From: Amorphus coralli DSM 19760
GTDB taxonomy: Bacteria > Pseudomonadota > Alphaproteobacteria > Rhizobiales > Amorphaceae
Direction: 5' to 3'
NCBI RefSeq assembly: GCF_000374525.1
Contig: NZ_KB894573.1
Span: 139,745 to 203,744 of the forward strand
DNA length: 64,000 nucleotides
Of the stretch, positions 1 to 9,759 are shown in pieces. Every line of letters begins with the position of its first letter. Position 1 is the stretch's first letter. The position numbers and the translations under genes were made by a program. The notes beneath the pieces are model-generated. The model was given only the letters and a program-made list of their open reading frames with translations. It searched no databases and was not told where the DNA came from.

Positions 1-1026
1 ATCATTCGCTCCAACTACATGCTGCCCGGCAACACCCACTTCTACGAGTGGTCGCTGAAGCTCTGGGAGACATTGTCGCGCGAGCTGAACTTCAATGCGA
101 TGGTCTCGCAGCGCGGCGTCATCAATCTCGCCCACACGCCTGCCCAACTGGATGCGTATGCGCGCCGCGGCAATGCCATGCGGCTCGCCGGTGTGGATGC
201 CGAACTCCTCGACCGGGCCGAGCTGGCGCGGCGTGTACCCGGTCTCGACCTGTCGGACGGCGCCCGCTTCCCGGTCCTCGGCGGGATCTGTCAGCCGCGC
301 GGCGGCACCGTACGCCACGACGCGGTGGCCTGGGGTTACGCCCGCGCCGCCGACCGGCTCGGCGTCGACATCATCGAGAATTGCGCGGTGACCGGCTTCA
401 CCTTCGACGGCGACCGCGTCTCCGGCGTGGAAACGACGCGCGGCGCGATTGCCGCAAAGAAAGTGGGCGTCGCCGTTGCCGGGTCGACCTCGGAGGTCAT
501 GCGGCTTGCCGGATTCGACCGGCTGCCCATCGAGAGCCACGTCCTGCAGGCCTTCGTGTCGGAAGGGCTCAAGCCGTTCCTCGACACGGTGGTCACCTTC
601 GGCGCCGGCCACCTCTACATCTCCCAGTCCGACAAGGGCGGCCTGGTCTTCGGCGGCGACATCGACGGCTACAACTCGTACGCCCAGCGCGGCAACCTAC
701 CCGTCGTCGAGGACGTGGCGGCCACCGCCTGCGCCATGTTCCCGTCCCTCTCGCGGCTGCGGCTCTTACGCTCGTGGGGCGGTATCATGGACATGTCCAT
801 GGACGGCAGCCCGATCATCGACCGGACGCCGAAGCCGGGTCTCTATCTCAATGCGGGCTGGTGCTATGGCGGCTTCAAGGCCACGCCGGCGTCGGGATGG
901 TGCTTCGCCCACACCATCGCAAAGGACGAGCCGCACCCGCTGAACGCCGCATTCTCCCTCGACCGCTTCCGCACCGGCGCGCTGCTCGACGAGCGCGGCG
1001 CCGGCGCCACGCCCCGGCTTCACTGA
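1..1026 (+). CDS. soxB: Sarcosine oxidase beta subunit, 5' end outside window
   Basis: Beta subunit of heterotetrameric sarcosine oxidase, which oxidatively demethylates sarcosine to glycine and passes the one-carbon unit to tetrahydrofolate. The frame is open from base 1 (reads IIRSNYMLPGNTHFYEW), so the N-terminal FAD-binding dinucleotide fold is missing and the gene begins before the window. The stretch IESHVLQAFVSE near visible residue 180 carries the His that, in this family, holds covalent FMN. The C-terminal GWCYGGFKATPASGW is the usual end of the DAO-type fold. The next gene, soxD, starts 9 bases on. Confident from the operon and the motif. Confidence 0.95.
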   Translation: MIRSNYMLPGNTHFYEWSLKLWETLSRELNFNAMVSQRGVINLAHTPAQLDAYARRGNAMRLAGVDAELLDRAELARRVPGLDLSDGARFPVLGGICQPRGGTVRHDAVAWGYARAADRLGVDIIENCAVTGFTFDGDRVSGVETTRGAIAAKKVGVAVAGSTSEVMRLAGFDRLPIESHVLQAFVSEGLKPFLDTVVTFGAGHLYISQSDKGGLVFGGDIDGYNSYAQRGNLPVVEDVAATACAMFPSLSRLRLLRSWGGIMDMSMDGSPIIDRTPKPGLYLNAGWCYGGFKATPASGWCFAHTIAKDEPHPLNAAFSLDRFRTGALLDERGAGATPRLH

Positions 1027-1035
1027 GGCGCCCCC

Positions 1036-1302
1036 ATGCGTATCCCCTGCCCCGTCTGCGGACCGCGCTCCGTGTCCGAGTTCACCTACGAAGGCGATGC
1101 GACCGTGACGCGCCCGGCGCTGGATGCCGACGCCGACGCCTGGTTCGCCGCCGTCTACCAGCGCGCCAACCCGCGCGGGCCGCATTCCGAACTCTGGCAC
1201 CACATGGGCGGCTGCCGGTCGATCATCCGGGTCGAGCGCGACACCGGCACCCATGCCATCACCGGGGCGTCCCTCGTTTCACCCCATGAGGCCTCCGAAT
1301 GA
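1036..1302 (+). CDS. soxD: Sarcosine oxidase delta subunit
   Basis: Small (88 aa) delta subunit of heterotetrameric sarcosine oxidase. It binds zinc and helps hold the complex together. The N-terminal CPVCG pair (Cys5, Cys8) and the later HHMGGC segment supply the His and Cys ligands known for the family. Its stop overlaps the start of soxA by four bases (ATGA), so translation is probably coupled. Length and position between soxB and soxA are standard. Confidence 0.95.
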   Translation: MRIPCPVCGPRSVSEFTYEGDATVTRPALDADADAWFAAVYQRANPRGPHSELWHHMGGCRSIIRVERDTGTHAITGASLVSPHEASE

Positions 1303-4301
1303 CCGGCTTCCGGCTCGACGAGGGCGGCGCGCTGATCGATCGCGCCCGGCCTCTCTCCTTCCGCTTCGATGGTCACAGCGAGATCGGTTTTGCCGGCGAC
1401 ACGCTCGCCTCCGCGCTGTTGGCTTCCGGACACCGGCTCTTCGGCCGATCCTTCAAGTATCACCGACCGCGCGGCCTTCTCGGCGCGGGACCGGAAGAGC
1501 CCAACGCTCTGATGACGCTCGGCGATAGCAGCGACCGGGAACCCAACATCCAGGCCACCATGGCGGAGGTCTATGAGGGTCTTTCCGCGGAAAGCCAGAA
1601 CCGCTGGCCGTCGCTGAAGCACGACCTGATGGCCGGGCCGCTCGCCCTCATGGCTCCCGGCCTCAAGGCCGGCTTCTACTACAAGACCTTCATGGGGCCT
1701 GGCCGAAAGGCCTGGGATTTCTACGAGCCCATCATCCGCCGGGCTGCGGGGCTCGGCCGCGCCTCCCACGCGCCTGACGACAGCCGCTACGAGAAGACCA
1801 ACGCCTTCTGCGACGTTCTCGTCGTGGGCGGCGGACCGGCCGGGCTCGCCGCGGCGCTCACGGCGGCACGGTCTGGCGCGCGGGTCCTGCTCGCCGACGA
1901 GACCGCCGCCTTCGGTGGTTCCCTGTTTGAAAGCCTGGCCAGCCTCGACGGGATGGCCGCGCAGGACTGGGCCGAGAACGCCGTCGCAGAACTGACCGCC
2001 TTGCCGACAGTCCGTCTCCTCCCCCGCACAACCGTCTACGGCTACTATGACGGCAACGTGCTGGGTGCCGTGGAGCGGGTTCAGGATCATCTCGCCGAGC
2101 GCGATCCCGACCTGCCCCGCCATCGCCACTGGACCGTCCACGCAGGGCGCGTGGTTCTCGCCACCGGCGCCATCGAGCGGCCGCTGGTGTTTGCCGGCAA
2201 CGACCTGCCGGGGGTGATGCTGGCGTCCGCCGTGGAGCGCTATCTCACCCGCTACGCCGTCGCGGCCGGCCGCTCCGCCGTCGTCTTCGGCGCCAACAAT
2301 GCGATCTACCGCTCGGCGGAACGCCTGAAGGCAGCGGGCGTGGATGTCCGCGCCGTGGTCGACGCGCGCCCCAACCCGCCGCAAGAGCCGGCTCACCACA
2401 TCGCCAGCGCCGGTATCGCGCTGCATGCCGGCACCCTCGTGTCGGAAGCGACGGGCCGGCGCGGACTGAAAGCCGTGCGGCTCGCCCGCGCCGACGCCTC
2501 CGGCCAGCCGCGCGACGGCTGGACCGAGACGATCGAGACCGAACTTCTCGCCGTCTCCGGCGGCTGGACCCCGACGATCCACCTGGCGAGCCAGGCTGGC
2601 GGACCGCCGGTGTGGAGCGCCGACCGCGACGCCTTCCTTCCGGGCACCCCTCGCGAAGCCTGGACGGCCGCCGGCGCGGCGAATGGCACCGCCGACCTAG
2701 CCGCGCTGATGGCGGACGGTGCCCGCGCAGCCGGCGAGGCCGCTTCGAGCCTGGGCTTCGATAGCGGCGTCACCGTCGTTCCGACCATCGAGGACCCGGA
2801 TGCGACGGCCACCCCCGTCCGTCCCCTGCGGGCGATCCGCACCCGGAAGGGACGGGGCAAGGCCTTCGTGGACTTCCAGAACGACGTGACCGCCTCCGAT
2901 GTGCGGCTCGCCCACCAGGAGGGCTACCGGTCGGTGGAGCACCTGAAGCGCTACACGACCCTCGGCATGGCCACCGACCAGGGCAAGACCTCGAACGTCA
3001 ACGCCCTGGCACTGATGGCCGAGGCGCAGGGAGCCGCGATCCCCGAGGTCGGAACGACCCGCTTCCGTCCGCCCTACACCCCCGTTTCGCTCGGCGCACT
3101 GGCTGGTCGCGAGGTCGGCGCGCACTTCCGGCCGGTGCGGCGCACGCCGATGCACGACTGGCACGTCGCCCAAGGCGCCGACATGATCGCCGCCGGCGCC
3201 TGGATGCGGCCCCGGGTCTACCGGCGCGACGGCGAGAGCGTTACCGACGCCTATATCCGCGAGGCGCGCACCGTGCGCGAGGCCGCCGGAATGGTCGACG
3301 TCTCGACGCTGGGCAAGATCACCGTGCAGGGCCCCGATGCGGGCGAGTTCCTGAACCGGGTCTATGTCAACGGCTTCGGCAAGCTCGCTGTCGGCAAGGC
3401 GCGCTACGGCGTGATGCTGCGCGAGGACGGCTTCGTCTACGACGACGGAACCACCTGGCGGCTGGCCGACGACGACTTCCTGATGACCACGACGACGGCC
3501 AACGCCGCCGGTGTGCTGGCGCGGCTGGAAAAGCACCTCGCCGTGGACTGGCCGGATCTGCGCGTCGCCGTGGCCTCTGCCACAGACCAGTGGGCCGGCC
3601 TGGCCCTCGCGGGACCGAAGAGCCGCGAGATCCTGCAACGGGTCATCGACGACCTGGACCTCTCCAACGAGGGCACCCCGTTCATGGCAGTGCGCCGGGC
3701 GCATGTCGGCTCGATGCCGGTGATCGTCGCCCGCCTCTCCTTTTCAGGCGAACTGGCTTACGAGGTCCACTGCGGCGCGCGGGATGGGCTGGCGGTCTGG
3801 GAAGCCATTCACGAGGCCGGCCAGACGTCGGGTCTTGTTGCCTACGGGACGGAGGCGCTCGGCACGCTCCGCATCGAGAAGGGCCATGTCTCCGGTCCGG
3901 AACTCGACGGTCGGACCACGCTCGCCGATCTCGGCATGGCGAAGATGGCCTCCACGAAGAAGCCGTTCGTCGGCCAGGCGCTGATGGACCGCGCCGCCAT
4001 GACCGTCGCCGACCGGAAGCTGATGGTCGGTCTGAAGGTCCTCGACGACCGGCCGGTGCGCACCGGCGCCCACATCGTTTCGGACACCATGCCCGAGAGC
4101 GTGGCGAGCCTCGGCCATGTCACCTCGCCCACCTACTCGCCGGCGCTCGGCTGCCATATCGCGCTGGCGCTCGTGTCTGGCGGAGGAAAGGAGGGCGATC
4201 GACTGACGGTGGTGGACCCCATCCGCAGCGGCGAGCACATCCCGGTGGAAGTGGTGTCTCCGCATTTCTTCGATCCGGAAGGAGACCGGCTCCATGGCTG
4301 A
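1299..4301 (+). CDS. soxA: Sarcosine oxidase alpha subunit
   Basis: The 1000-residue alpha subunit. An N-terminal ferredoxin-like region is followed by an NAD-binding Rossmann fold with GGGPAG at about residues 177-182 and a second dinucleotide site further on. From about residue 610 to the end lies a GcvT/aminomethyltransferase-type folate domain that receives the methylene group. The gene overlaps soxD by 4 nt and soxG by 8 nt, so the four sox genes look translationally coupled. Length and domain order are normal for the family. Confidence 0.96.
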   Translation: MTGFRLDEGGALIDRARPLSFRFDGHSEIGFAGDTLASALLASGHRLFGRSFKYHRPRGLLGAGPEEPNALMTLGDSSDREPNIQATMAEVYEGLSAESQNRWPSLKHDLMAGPLALMAPGLKAGFYYKTFMGPGRKAWDFYEPIIRRAAGLGRASHAPDDSRYEKTNAFCDVLVVGGGPAGLAAALTAARSGARVLLADETAAFGGSLFESLASLDGMAAQDWAENAVAELTALPTVRLLPRTTVYGYYDGNVLGAVERVQDHLAERDPDLPRHRHWTVHAGRVVLATGAIERPLVFAGNDLPGVMLASAVERYLTRYAVAAGRSAVVFGANNAIYRSAERLKAAGVDVRAVVDARPNPPQEPAHHIASAGIALHAGTLVSEATGRRGLKAVRLARADASGQPRDGWTETIETELLAVSGGWTPTIHLASQAGGPPVWSADRDAFLPGTPREAWTAAGAANGTADLAALMADGARAAGEAASSLGFDSGVTVVPTIEDPDATATPVRPLRAIRTRKGRGKAFVDFQNDVTASDVRLAHQEGYRSVEHLKRYTTLGMATDQGKTSNVNALALMAEAQGAAIPEVGTTRFRPPYTPVSLGALAGREVGAHFRPVRRTPMHDWHVAQGADMIAAGAWMRPRVYRRDGESVTDAYIREARTVREAAGMVDVSTLGKITVQGPDAGEFLNRVYVNGFGKLAVGKARYGVMLREDGFVYDDGTTWRLADDDFLMTTTTANAAGVLARLEKHLAVDWPDLRVAVASATDQWAGLALAGPKSREILQRVIDDLDLSNEGTPFMAVRRAHVGSMPVIVARLSFSGELAYEVHCGARDGLAVWEAIHEAGQTSGLVAYGTEALGTLRIEKGHVSGPELDGRTTLADLGMAKMASTKKPFVGQALMDRAAMTVADRKLMVGLKVLDDRPVRTGAHIVSDTMPESVASLGHVTSPTYSPALGCHIALALVSGGGKEGDRLTVVDPIRSGEHIPVEVVSPHFFDPEGDRLHG

Positions 4302-4908
4302 TCCGAGAGACCCGTTCGCGGGAGCGCTTGCAGACGGGCAGTCCGGCGGCCGGACCAATGGCGAGCCGATCCGGATTGCGCCCATCGTCGGTGTGGCAGC
4401 GGCACAGGTCCAGGCCTGGCCCGGCCGGAAGGCGGACCTGGCCCACTCGCTGGCGCCGCTCGGCTTGACGCTTCCCGACGGCCTTGCCTTCACCGAAACC
4501 GGCGGGCGGCTTTGCGGGCGTATCGCGCCGGGCCGCTACCTGATCTTCTCCCCGGACACCGTCGCCGATATTGCAACCGCCGTGCCGGGCAGCGTCGGTG
4601 CAGTGGCCGACCTCTCGCACGCTCGCGCCGGCGTGCGCATATCCGGCGGCTCCGTCGAGGCCCTCCTGGCAAAGGGTGCGGCGCTTCCGTTCGACCCGGC
4701 CGGTTTTCCCCCCGGCACCCTCGCGCAGACCTCTATCCACCACATGGGTGTACTGATCTTGCGCCGGTCGGAGACGGTCTTCGACCTCTACGTCCTGACG
4801 AGCTTCGCGCGCTCCTTCGCCGACTGGCTGACAGACGCCTGCCGGGAGTTCGGCTGGATCACCGCGCATCCCACGAGATTGGCGCCAACCGCGGACGTAC
4901 CGGCCTGA
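4294..4908 (+). CDS. soxG: Sarcosine oxidase gamma subunit
   Basis: Gamma subunit (204 aa) of heterotetrameric sarcosine oxidase, a GcvT/YgfZ-like fold that packs against the alpha subunit. The start ATG lies within the last codons of soxA. The central stretch running DLSHARAGVRISG and the later TSFARSFADWL are typical of SoxG. It is the last structural gene of the operon; the LysR regulator follows after 82 bases. Confidence 0.92.
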   Translation: MADPRDPFAGALADGQSGGRTNGEPIRIAPIVGVAAAQVQAWPGRKADLAHSLAPLGLTLPDGLAFTETGGRLCGRIAPGRYLIFSPDTVADIATAVPGSVGAVADLSHARAGVRISGGSVEALLAKGAALPFDPAGFPPGTLAQTSIHHMGVLILRRSETVFDLYVLTSFARSFADWLTDACREFGWITAHPTRLAPTADVPA

Positions 4909-4990
4909 GCCTGCGGACAAGACCGTTGATCGCCGCGCCGCAACCGGCGCAGGATGCGCGATCGACGTTCCCGCCTCCGGATGACACCCC

Positions 4991-5956
4991 GTGACCGATT
5001 TTCCCGCCGGCTTCGACCTGAAGGCCCTGCGTGTCTTCCACGCCGTCGTGGAAGCCGGCGGCATGACCCCGGCTGCGCAGCGCTTGGGCATGACCCAGTC
5101 CGGCGTATCCCAGACCATCGCCGCGCTGGAACAGGCCGTGGGGGCCAACCTGTTCGACCGCTCGCTCCGCCCGATAGCCCTGACAGGCGCAGGCACGGTG
5201 CTGATGGAGCGCAGCCGGACGCTGCTCGAGGAGGCTGGCGGCGCCCTGTCCGCGCTCCGCGACCTCGATCAACGGCCTCGTGACTGCGTCACCATCGCCA
5301 TGGCGGAAAGCATGGCGGGAACCACCGGGCCCCTGCTGGTGCGCCGACTGGGGCCGCTGGCCGACCATTGGCGCATCTGGTCTGGCATTTCACCCGACCA
5401 CCACGCCGCCCTTCTCTCGCGCGCCGTCGATCATGTCGTTTCCGCCGGCGACGAACTGGACGGGTTGGACGGACTGATCCGCCACGACCTCGTGAGCGAG
5501 CCTTTCGTGGTGGTCCTGCCGAAACGGGAGAGATTACCGGACGGAGCGTTTCCGGATCCCGGCCGGCTGCCGTTCATCCGCTACACGCTGCGCTCGACCA
5601 TCGGACGACAGATCGAGCGGCAGGTAAGCCGGCTCGGGCTCGACCTTCCCAACCGCATGGAGTTCGACACGGCGACGGGACAGCTTGCCGCCGTGGCCGA
5701 CGGGATGGGCTGGTGCCTCACGACACCGCTCTGCCTCATCCAGGAGGCCCACCGGCTGGAGCAGCTGCAGGTGTTGCCCATGCCGCGCGGCGCCTTCACC
5801 CGGACCATGGCCCTGTTCGGCCGCTCCGACGATCCGGGAGACCTGACCGAACGCATCGCCGGAGAGCTGAAATCAATCCTGAGCGAAACGATCCGGCCAC
5901 GGCTTACCACCGCCATGCCGTTCGCGGGAGAGCAGTTCACGGTGGCGCGAGACTAG
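4991..5956 (+). CDS. LysR-family transcriptional regulator
   Basis: A 321-residue LysR-type regulator. The winged helix-turn-helix is at the N terminus (FHAVVEAGGMTPAAQRLGM, then TQSGVSQTIAALE), followed by a periplasmic-binding-protein-like effector domain. The start is GTG at 4991, with only a weak ribosome site. It follows soxG on the same strand, so it may control the sarcosine operon; the true target and effector cannot be read from the sequence. Downstream the strand switches. Confidence 0.88.
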   Translation: MTDFPAGFDLKALRVFHAVVEAGGMTPAAQRLGMTQSGVSQTIAALEQAVGANLFDRSLRPIALTGAGTVLMERSRTLLEEAGGALSALRDLDQRPRDCVTIAMAESMAGTTGPLLVRRLGPLADHWRIWSGISPDHHAALLSRAVDHVVSAGDELDGLDGLIRHDLVSEPFVVVLPKRERLPDGAFPDPGRLPFIRYTLRSTIGRQIERQVSRLGLDLPNRMEFDTATGQLAAVADGMGWCLTTPLCLIQEAHRLEQLQVLPMPRGAFTRTMALFGRSDDPGDLTERIAGELKSILSETIRPRLTTAMPFAGEQFTVARD

Positions 5957-5981
5957 GTCACCGGTCCGGCGGGTGTGTCGT

Positions 5982-6119
5982 TCAGCGACGGGCCGAAGGG
6001 GCCTCTGTCGATGCAGACGGCCCAGACCGGTCGTCCCGAGGCGATGACTCCGCCGGCATGCGACGGGCGCGCTCCAGAAGCATCGCGATCTCGTTGCCCA
6101 GATCCCAGTCGGCACCCAT
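5982..6119 (-). CDS. Possible small hypothetical protein (45 aa)
   Basis: A short reading frame starting MGADWDLGNEIAMLLERARR, with a GGAGGAA ribosome site a few bases before its ATG (an upstream ATG at 6131 is also in frame). The N-terminal half could form an amphipathic helix; the C-terminal half is rich in Ser, Pro and Arg and looks disordered. It lies in the 311-base gap between the LysR gene and ggt. No family was recognised and it may not be translated. Confidence 0.35.
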   Translation of the reverse strand: MGADWDLGNEIAMLLERARRMPAESSPRDDRSGPSASTEAPSARR

Positions 6120-6225
6120 CGCTTCCTCCATCGGTTCGTGACGCGCTGGCCTTGCAGACGTCCAATGCAGGAACAGTGCCGGATCCGCTTTAGTCCGGCT
6201 GTGACCCGGATCACGGTAAAGCGGA

Positions 6226-6260
6226 AAACCAGAGGGCGGCCTGCCGCCCGCCCCCTGGTC
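6226..6260 (-). terminator. Probable intrinsic terminator of ggt
   Basis: The segments GGGCGG and CCGCCC (6234-6249) form a tight hairpin nested inside ACCAG/CTGGT arms. On the minus strand the stem runs into TTTT, just after the stop codon of the gamma-glutamyltransferase gene. Confidence 0.5.
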
Positions 6261-6267
6261 TGGTGTA

Positions 6268-7857
6268 TCAGAAACCGACCGCGCAGCCGTCCTTGCGCGG
6301 GTCGGAACCCGCCACGTAGCCGCGGTCGAGCTTGCGGATAGCCTGCGCACCCCCAAACCCGAACGCTTCGCCTGGCGCATCGAAGGTGATTTCGTGGCCG
6401 AGCGCCTCGAGGCCATCCAGTGCCGCCTTGCCGATCTCCGGCTCGATCGCTACGCGCTTGGCGTCCAGCACGCGCCAGCGCGGCGCGTCGCAGGCCGTCT
6501 GCGGGTCCTGTCCGAACACCTCCATCCGCAGCGCCATCTGCACGTGGCCCTGGGCCTGGATCGGACCACCCATCACGCCGAAGCTCGTGAGCGGCGCGCC
6601 GTCGCGCATGAGGAAGCCCGGGATGATGGTGTGGAAGGGCTTCTTACCGGGGCCCACCTGGTTTGGATGTCCCTCGGCAAGGCTGAAGCCGGCGCCGCGG
6701 TTCTGCAGGCTGATGCCGGTGTCCGGCACGACCACGCCGGAGCCGAAACCGGAATAGTTCGACTGGATGAAGGAGACCATCATGCCGTCGGCGTCCGCCG
6801 CGGTGATGTAGACGGTGCCACCATCCTGGAACGGGCCGGGCTGGAACGCCTGGGCTTTCTTCGGATCGATGAGCTTTGCGCGGTCCGCAAGGTAGTTCCG
6901 GTCCAGAAGATCGGAGGACGACACGCGGTCCATGTGGCGCGGATCGGCCACGTAGGCGTGCAGGTCGGCGAGCGCCAGCTTCATTGCCTCGATCTGGCAG
7001 TGCAGCGACTGCGGGCTGTCCATCTCCGGCCCGAGATCCAGCGAATCGAGGATGCCCAGCGCCATCAGCGCCGCGATCCCCTGCCCGTTCGGCGGGATCT
7101 CGTGCATGGAGACGCCGAACGCGTCCATGTCGATGGTGCCCACCCATTCCGGCCGGTAGTCGGCCAGGTCGTCGGCCGTCATCGCTCCACCACAGGCGGC
7201 GGAATGGGCTGCGATCTTCTCGGCAAGTTCGCCACGGTAGAAGGTCTCGCCACCACTCGCCGCTATCATCTCGAGGGATCGGGCCAAAGCCTCCGAGCGG
7301 AACACCTCGCCCGGCGCCGGTGCACGGCCGCCCGGCATGAACATGTCCGCGAAGCCAGGCTGCGGTGCCAGTTCGCGGGCGCCCAGCTCCCAGAGCTTGC
7401 CGATGATCGGCGTGACCACGAACCCGTCCCGGGCATAGCGGATGGCCGGCTCGAACAGGTCGGCGAAATCCAGCCGACCGAACTCGCGCGACAGCTCCGC
7501 CCAGGCCGACACCGCACCCGGCACCGTCACCGCCTCCCAGCCGCGAAACGGGATCTTCGTCTGTCCCGCGAACCGGTCCGGCGTCCAGCCGGCCGGGGAT
7601 GGGCCCGAAGCGTTGAGCCCGTGCAGCTGCTCGCCGTCCCACAGGATCGCGAACGCATCGCTGCCCAGGCCATTGCCGGTGGGCTCCACGACCGGCAGCG
7701 TGATCGCGGCCGCGAGCGCCGCATCGACGGCGTTGCCGCCCTTCGCCAGCATCGCAAGGCCCGCCTGGGCGGCAAGCGGCTGCGAGGTGGCGACCGCGTT
7801 TTCGGCAAAGACGGGCGAGCGCCGCGACGGGTAGAGCGGCGTGGGATCAAAGCGCAT
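6268..7857 (-). CDS. ggt: Gamma-glutamyltransferase family protein
   Basis: An N-terminal nucleophile hydrolase of the gamma-glutamyltranspeptidase family (529 aa), which cleaves gamma-glutamyl bonds such as that in glutathione or acylated beta-lactams. The N-terminal chain has the family block GGNAVDAALAAAITLPVVEP. The autoprocessing site is the Thr in DGGTVYIT (about residue 348), which would become the N terminus of the small subunit, followed by GMMVSFIQSN. The ATG at 7857 has GAGGAG eight bases upstream; the longer reading frame lacks such a site. No clear signal peptide is seen, so it may be cytoplasmic. Confidence 0.9.
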   Translation of the reverse strand: MRFDPTPLYPSRRSPVFAENAVATSQPLAAQAGLAMLAKGGNAVDAALAAAITLPVVEPTGNGLGSDAFAILWDGEQLHGLNASGPSPAGWTPDRFAGQTKIPFRGWEAVTVPGAVSAWAELSREFGRLDFADLFEPAIRYARDGFVVTPIIGKLWELGARELAPQPGFADMFMPGGRAPAPGEVFRSEALARSLEMIAASGGETFYRGELAEKIAAHSAACGGAMTADDLADYRPEWVGTIDMDAFGVSMHEIPPNGQGIAALMALGILDSLDLGPEMDSPQSLHCQIEAMKLALADLHAYVADPRHMDRVSSSDLLDRNYLADRAKLIDPKKAQAFQPGPFQDGGTVYITAADADGMMVSFIQSNYSGFGSGVVVPDTGISLQNRGAGFSLAEGHPNQVGPGKKPFHTIIPGFLMRDGAPLTSFGVMGGPIQAQGHVQMALRMEVFGQDPQTACDAPRWRVLDAKRVAIEPEIGKAALDGLEALGHEITFDAPGEAFGFGGAQAIRKLDRGYVAGSDPRKDGCAVGF

Positions 7858-7961
7858 CAATGGTCTCCTCAATTCGGTCGGCCGCACTTTGATATGTGAT
7901 GCACATCTGCGCCACCCTTACTTCAACTGCCCGCGATGCACCCGATTAACCGCAATTCACG

Positions 7962-7990
7962 TTGACAACACCTGACAGATGATTAGGTAA
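7962..7990 (+). promoter_or_regulatory. Possible sigma-70 promoter for the helicase gene
   Basis: A perfect -35 hexamer TTGACA at 7962-7967 lies about 100 bases before the helicase ATG. The -10 region around TTAGGTAAA is weak. It sits in the 213-base divergent gap between ggt and the helicase gene. Confidence 0.3.
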
Positions 7991-8070
7991 ACGTGTGACC
8001 AAGCAGCCGCGGGTCCCACATCCCGACGTTTTCTTTGACCAAGCGGCAGAAAGTGGCATTACCCACCCAC

Positions 8071-9639
8071 ATGAGTTTTGAAACGCTCGGACTGAGCGAA
8101 AAAGTGCTGAGCGCCGTTACCGCCGCCGGCTACACCCAGCCGACGCCGATCCAGGCTGGCGCAATTCCTCCCGTGCTCGAGCGGCGCGACGTCCTCGGTC
8201 TGGCTCAGACCGGTACGGGCAAGACCGCGTCCTTCGTGCTGCCCATGTTGACGCTCCTGGAGAAGGGGCGCGCCCGGGCCCGCATGCCGCGCACGCTGAT
8301 TCTGGAGCCGACGCGCGAGCTGGCCGCCCAAGTGGAGGAAAACTTCACCCGCTACGGGGTCAACCACAAGCTCAACCTCGCCCTGCTGATCGGTGGTGTC
8401 TCGTTCGAGGAGCAGAACCGCAAGCTGGCGCGCGGCGTCGACGTGCTGATCGCCACGCCGGGCCGGCTGCTCGACCATTCCGAGCGCGGCAAGCTGCTTC
8501 TGCAGGGCATCGAGATCCTCGTCATCGACGAGGCCGACCGGATGCTCGACATGGGCTTCATCCCGGACATCGAACGCATCTGCAAGCTTCTGCCGCCGTC
8601 GCGGCAGACGCTGTTCTTCTCGGCCACCATGCCGAAGGAGATCCAGCATCTGGTCGACAAGTTCCTGTCAAACCCGGCGCGCGTCGAGGTCGCTCCGCCC
8701 TCGTCGACAGCGGAGAATGTCGCGCAGGCGCTGGTCGCCTCCAGTGACGATCCGAAGGACAAGCGCGCGACCCTCCGCCGCCTCATCGAGGAGTCGGAGG
8801 AGCTGACCAACGCGATCATCTTCTGCAACCGCAAGCGCGACGTGGGCGTCGTGGCCCGCTCGCTCGAGCGCCACGGGCTCAACGCCGGCGCCCTCCATGG
8901 CGACATGGACCAGCGCTCGCGCATGCAGATGCTGGAAGGCTTCCGCAAGAACACGCTTACCTATCTGGTGGCGAGCGACGTGGCCGCGCGCGGCCTCGAC
9001 ATTCCGGCCGTGAGTCACGTCTTCAATTTCGATGTTCCGCACAGCCCCGAGGACTACGTCCATCGGATCGGGCGCACCGGTCGCGCCGGCCGCACCGGCA
9101 CGACCAAGATGATCGTGACGCCGGCCGACAAGCGCGCCGTCGACAACATCGAGAAGCTCATCGGCAAGGAAATCCCCTGGGAAGGGGATGCGGTGAGCGA
9201 GGAGGATTCCGGTGCATCGCGCGGCGGACGGCGCCGATCCTCCGGTGGCCGCCGCGGCAAGGACACCGCGGAGACGACGGACAAGCCGGAGGAGGCCAAG
9301 CCGTCCTCCCGCCGTCGTAAGAGCTCCAAGCCGGCTCCGGCCGAGACCGAGGTCGAGGTTGCGACCGAGCAGCAGGGTCCCGTGACCCAGGCTCCGGTCT
9401 CCCAGGCCCCTGCCCCGGCTGCTCCGGCTCAGGCTGCCGCACCCGCCAAAGGGCGGAACTCTCAGCGTGGTGGCCGTGGCCGCTCGCGGGAGAAAGAACC
9501 TGTGTTCGGCGAGAGCGAATTCGTGCCGGCCTTCCTGCTGCGCCCGGTTCGCCCGAGCCCGGCCCCGGCGGCCGACAACATCGCCGACGACGACGGCGAC
9601 GATGCAGAGACGGCTTCGGGCGACGCGCTCGTCGACTGA
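8071..9639 (+). CDS. rhlE: DEAD-box RNA helicase, RhlE type
   Basis: ATP-dependent RNA helicase (522 aa) of the RhlE group, expected to act in RNA decay or ribosome assembly. Motifs in order: AQTGTGKT (residues 45-52), PTRELAAQ, TPGR, DEAD within VIDEADRMLDMGF, SAT, and HRIGRTGRAG. The last 150 residues form a low-complexity tail of Arg/Ser/Lys clusters and Ala-Pro runs, then an acidic end; such tails bind RNA or the degradosome. The ATG at 8071 (MSFETLGL) matches the family start; a TTG at 8035 in the same frame is the alternative. RNase E is also encoded in this window. Confidence 0.9.
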   Translation: MSFETLGLSEKVLSAVTAAGYTQPTPIQAGAIPPVLERRDVLGLAQTGTGKTASFVLPMLTLLEKGRARARMPRTLILEPTRELAAQVEENFTRYGVNHKLNLALLIGGVSFEEQNRKLARGVDVLIATPGRLLDHSERGKLLLQGIEILVIDEADRMLDMGFIPDIERICKLLPPSRQTLFFSATMPKEIQHLVDKFLSNPARVEVAPPSSTAENVAQALVASSDDPKDKRATLRRLIEESEELTNAIIFCNRKRDVGVVARSLERHGLNAGALHGDMDQRSRMQMLEGFRKNTLTYLVASDVAARGLDIPAVSHVFNFDVPHSPEDYVHRIGRTGRAGRTGTTKMIVTPADKRAVDNIEKLIGKEIPWEGDAVSEEDSGASRGGRRRSSGGRRGKDTAETTDKPEEAKPSSRRRKSSKPAPAETEVEVATEQQGPVTQAPVSQAPAPAAPAQAAAPAKGRNSQRGGRGRSREKEPVFGESEFVPAFLLRPVRPSPAPAADNIADDDGDDAETASGDALVD

Positions 9640-9670
9640 GGCCCACGATTCCTGCCGGAAACGGCGGGGA

Positions 9671-9685
9671 TTAACCCCGGGTTAA
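9671..9685. promoter_or_regulatory. CtrA-type binding box
   Basis: Perfect TTAA-CCCCGGG-TTAA, the full alphaproteobacterial CtrA consensus (TTAA-N7-TTAA), 75 bases before the TTG start of the degenerate GGDEF protein. TTAA is rare in this GC-rich sequence. Confidence 0.6.
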
Positions 9686-9759
9686 CCGAGTTTAAGCAAA
9701 ACTCCCCCTGAGCCTTTGGCCGCCTTGTTGGTGGCCGGACGAGTGATGGGGAACCTGCG

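Noticed and set aside
6394-7899. 501-codon plus-strand frame opposite ggt
   Set aside because: Composition is that of an antisense frame (Arg/Gly/Asp-rich, no motifs); the minus strand encodes a clear gamma-glutamyltransferase.
9672-9690. Hairpin CCTGCCG-GAAA-CGGCGGG (near 9652-9669) as helicase terminator
   Set aside because: The stem is good but no T tract follows, and the next bases form the CtrA box; kept out of the feature list as too uncertain.
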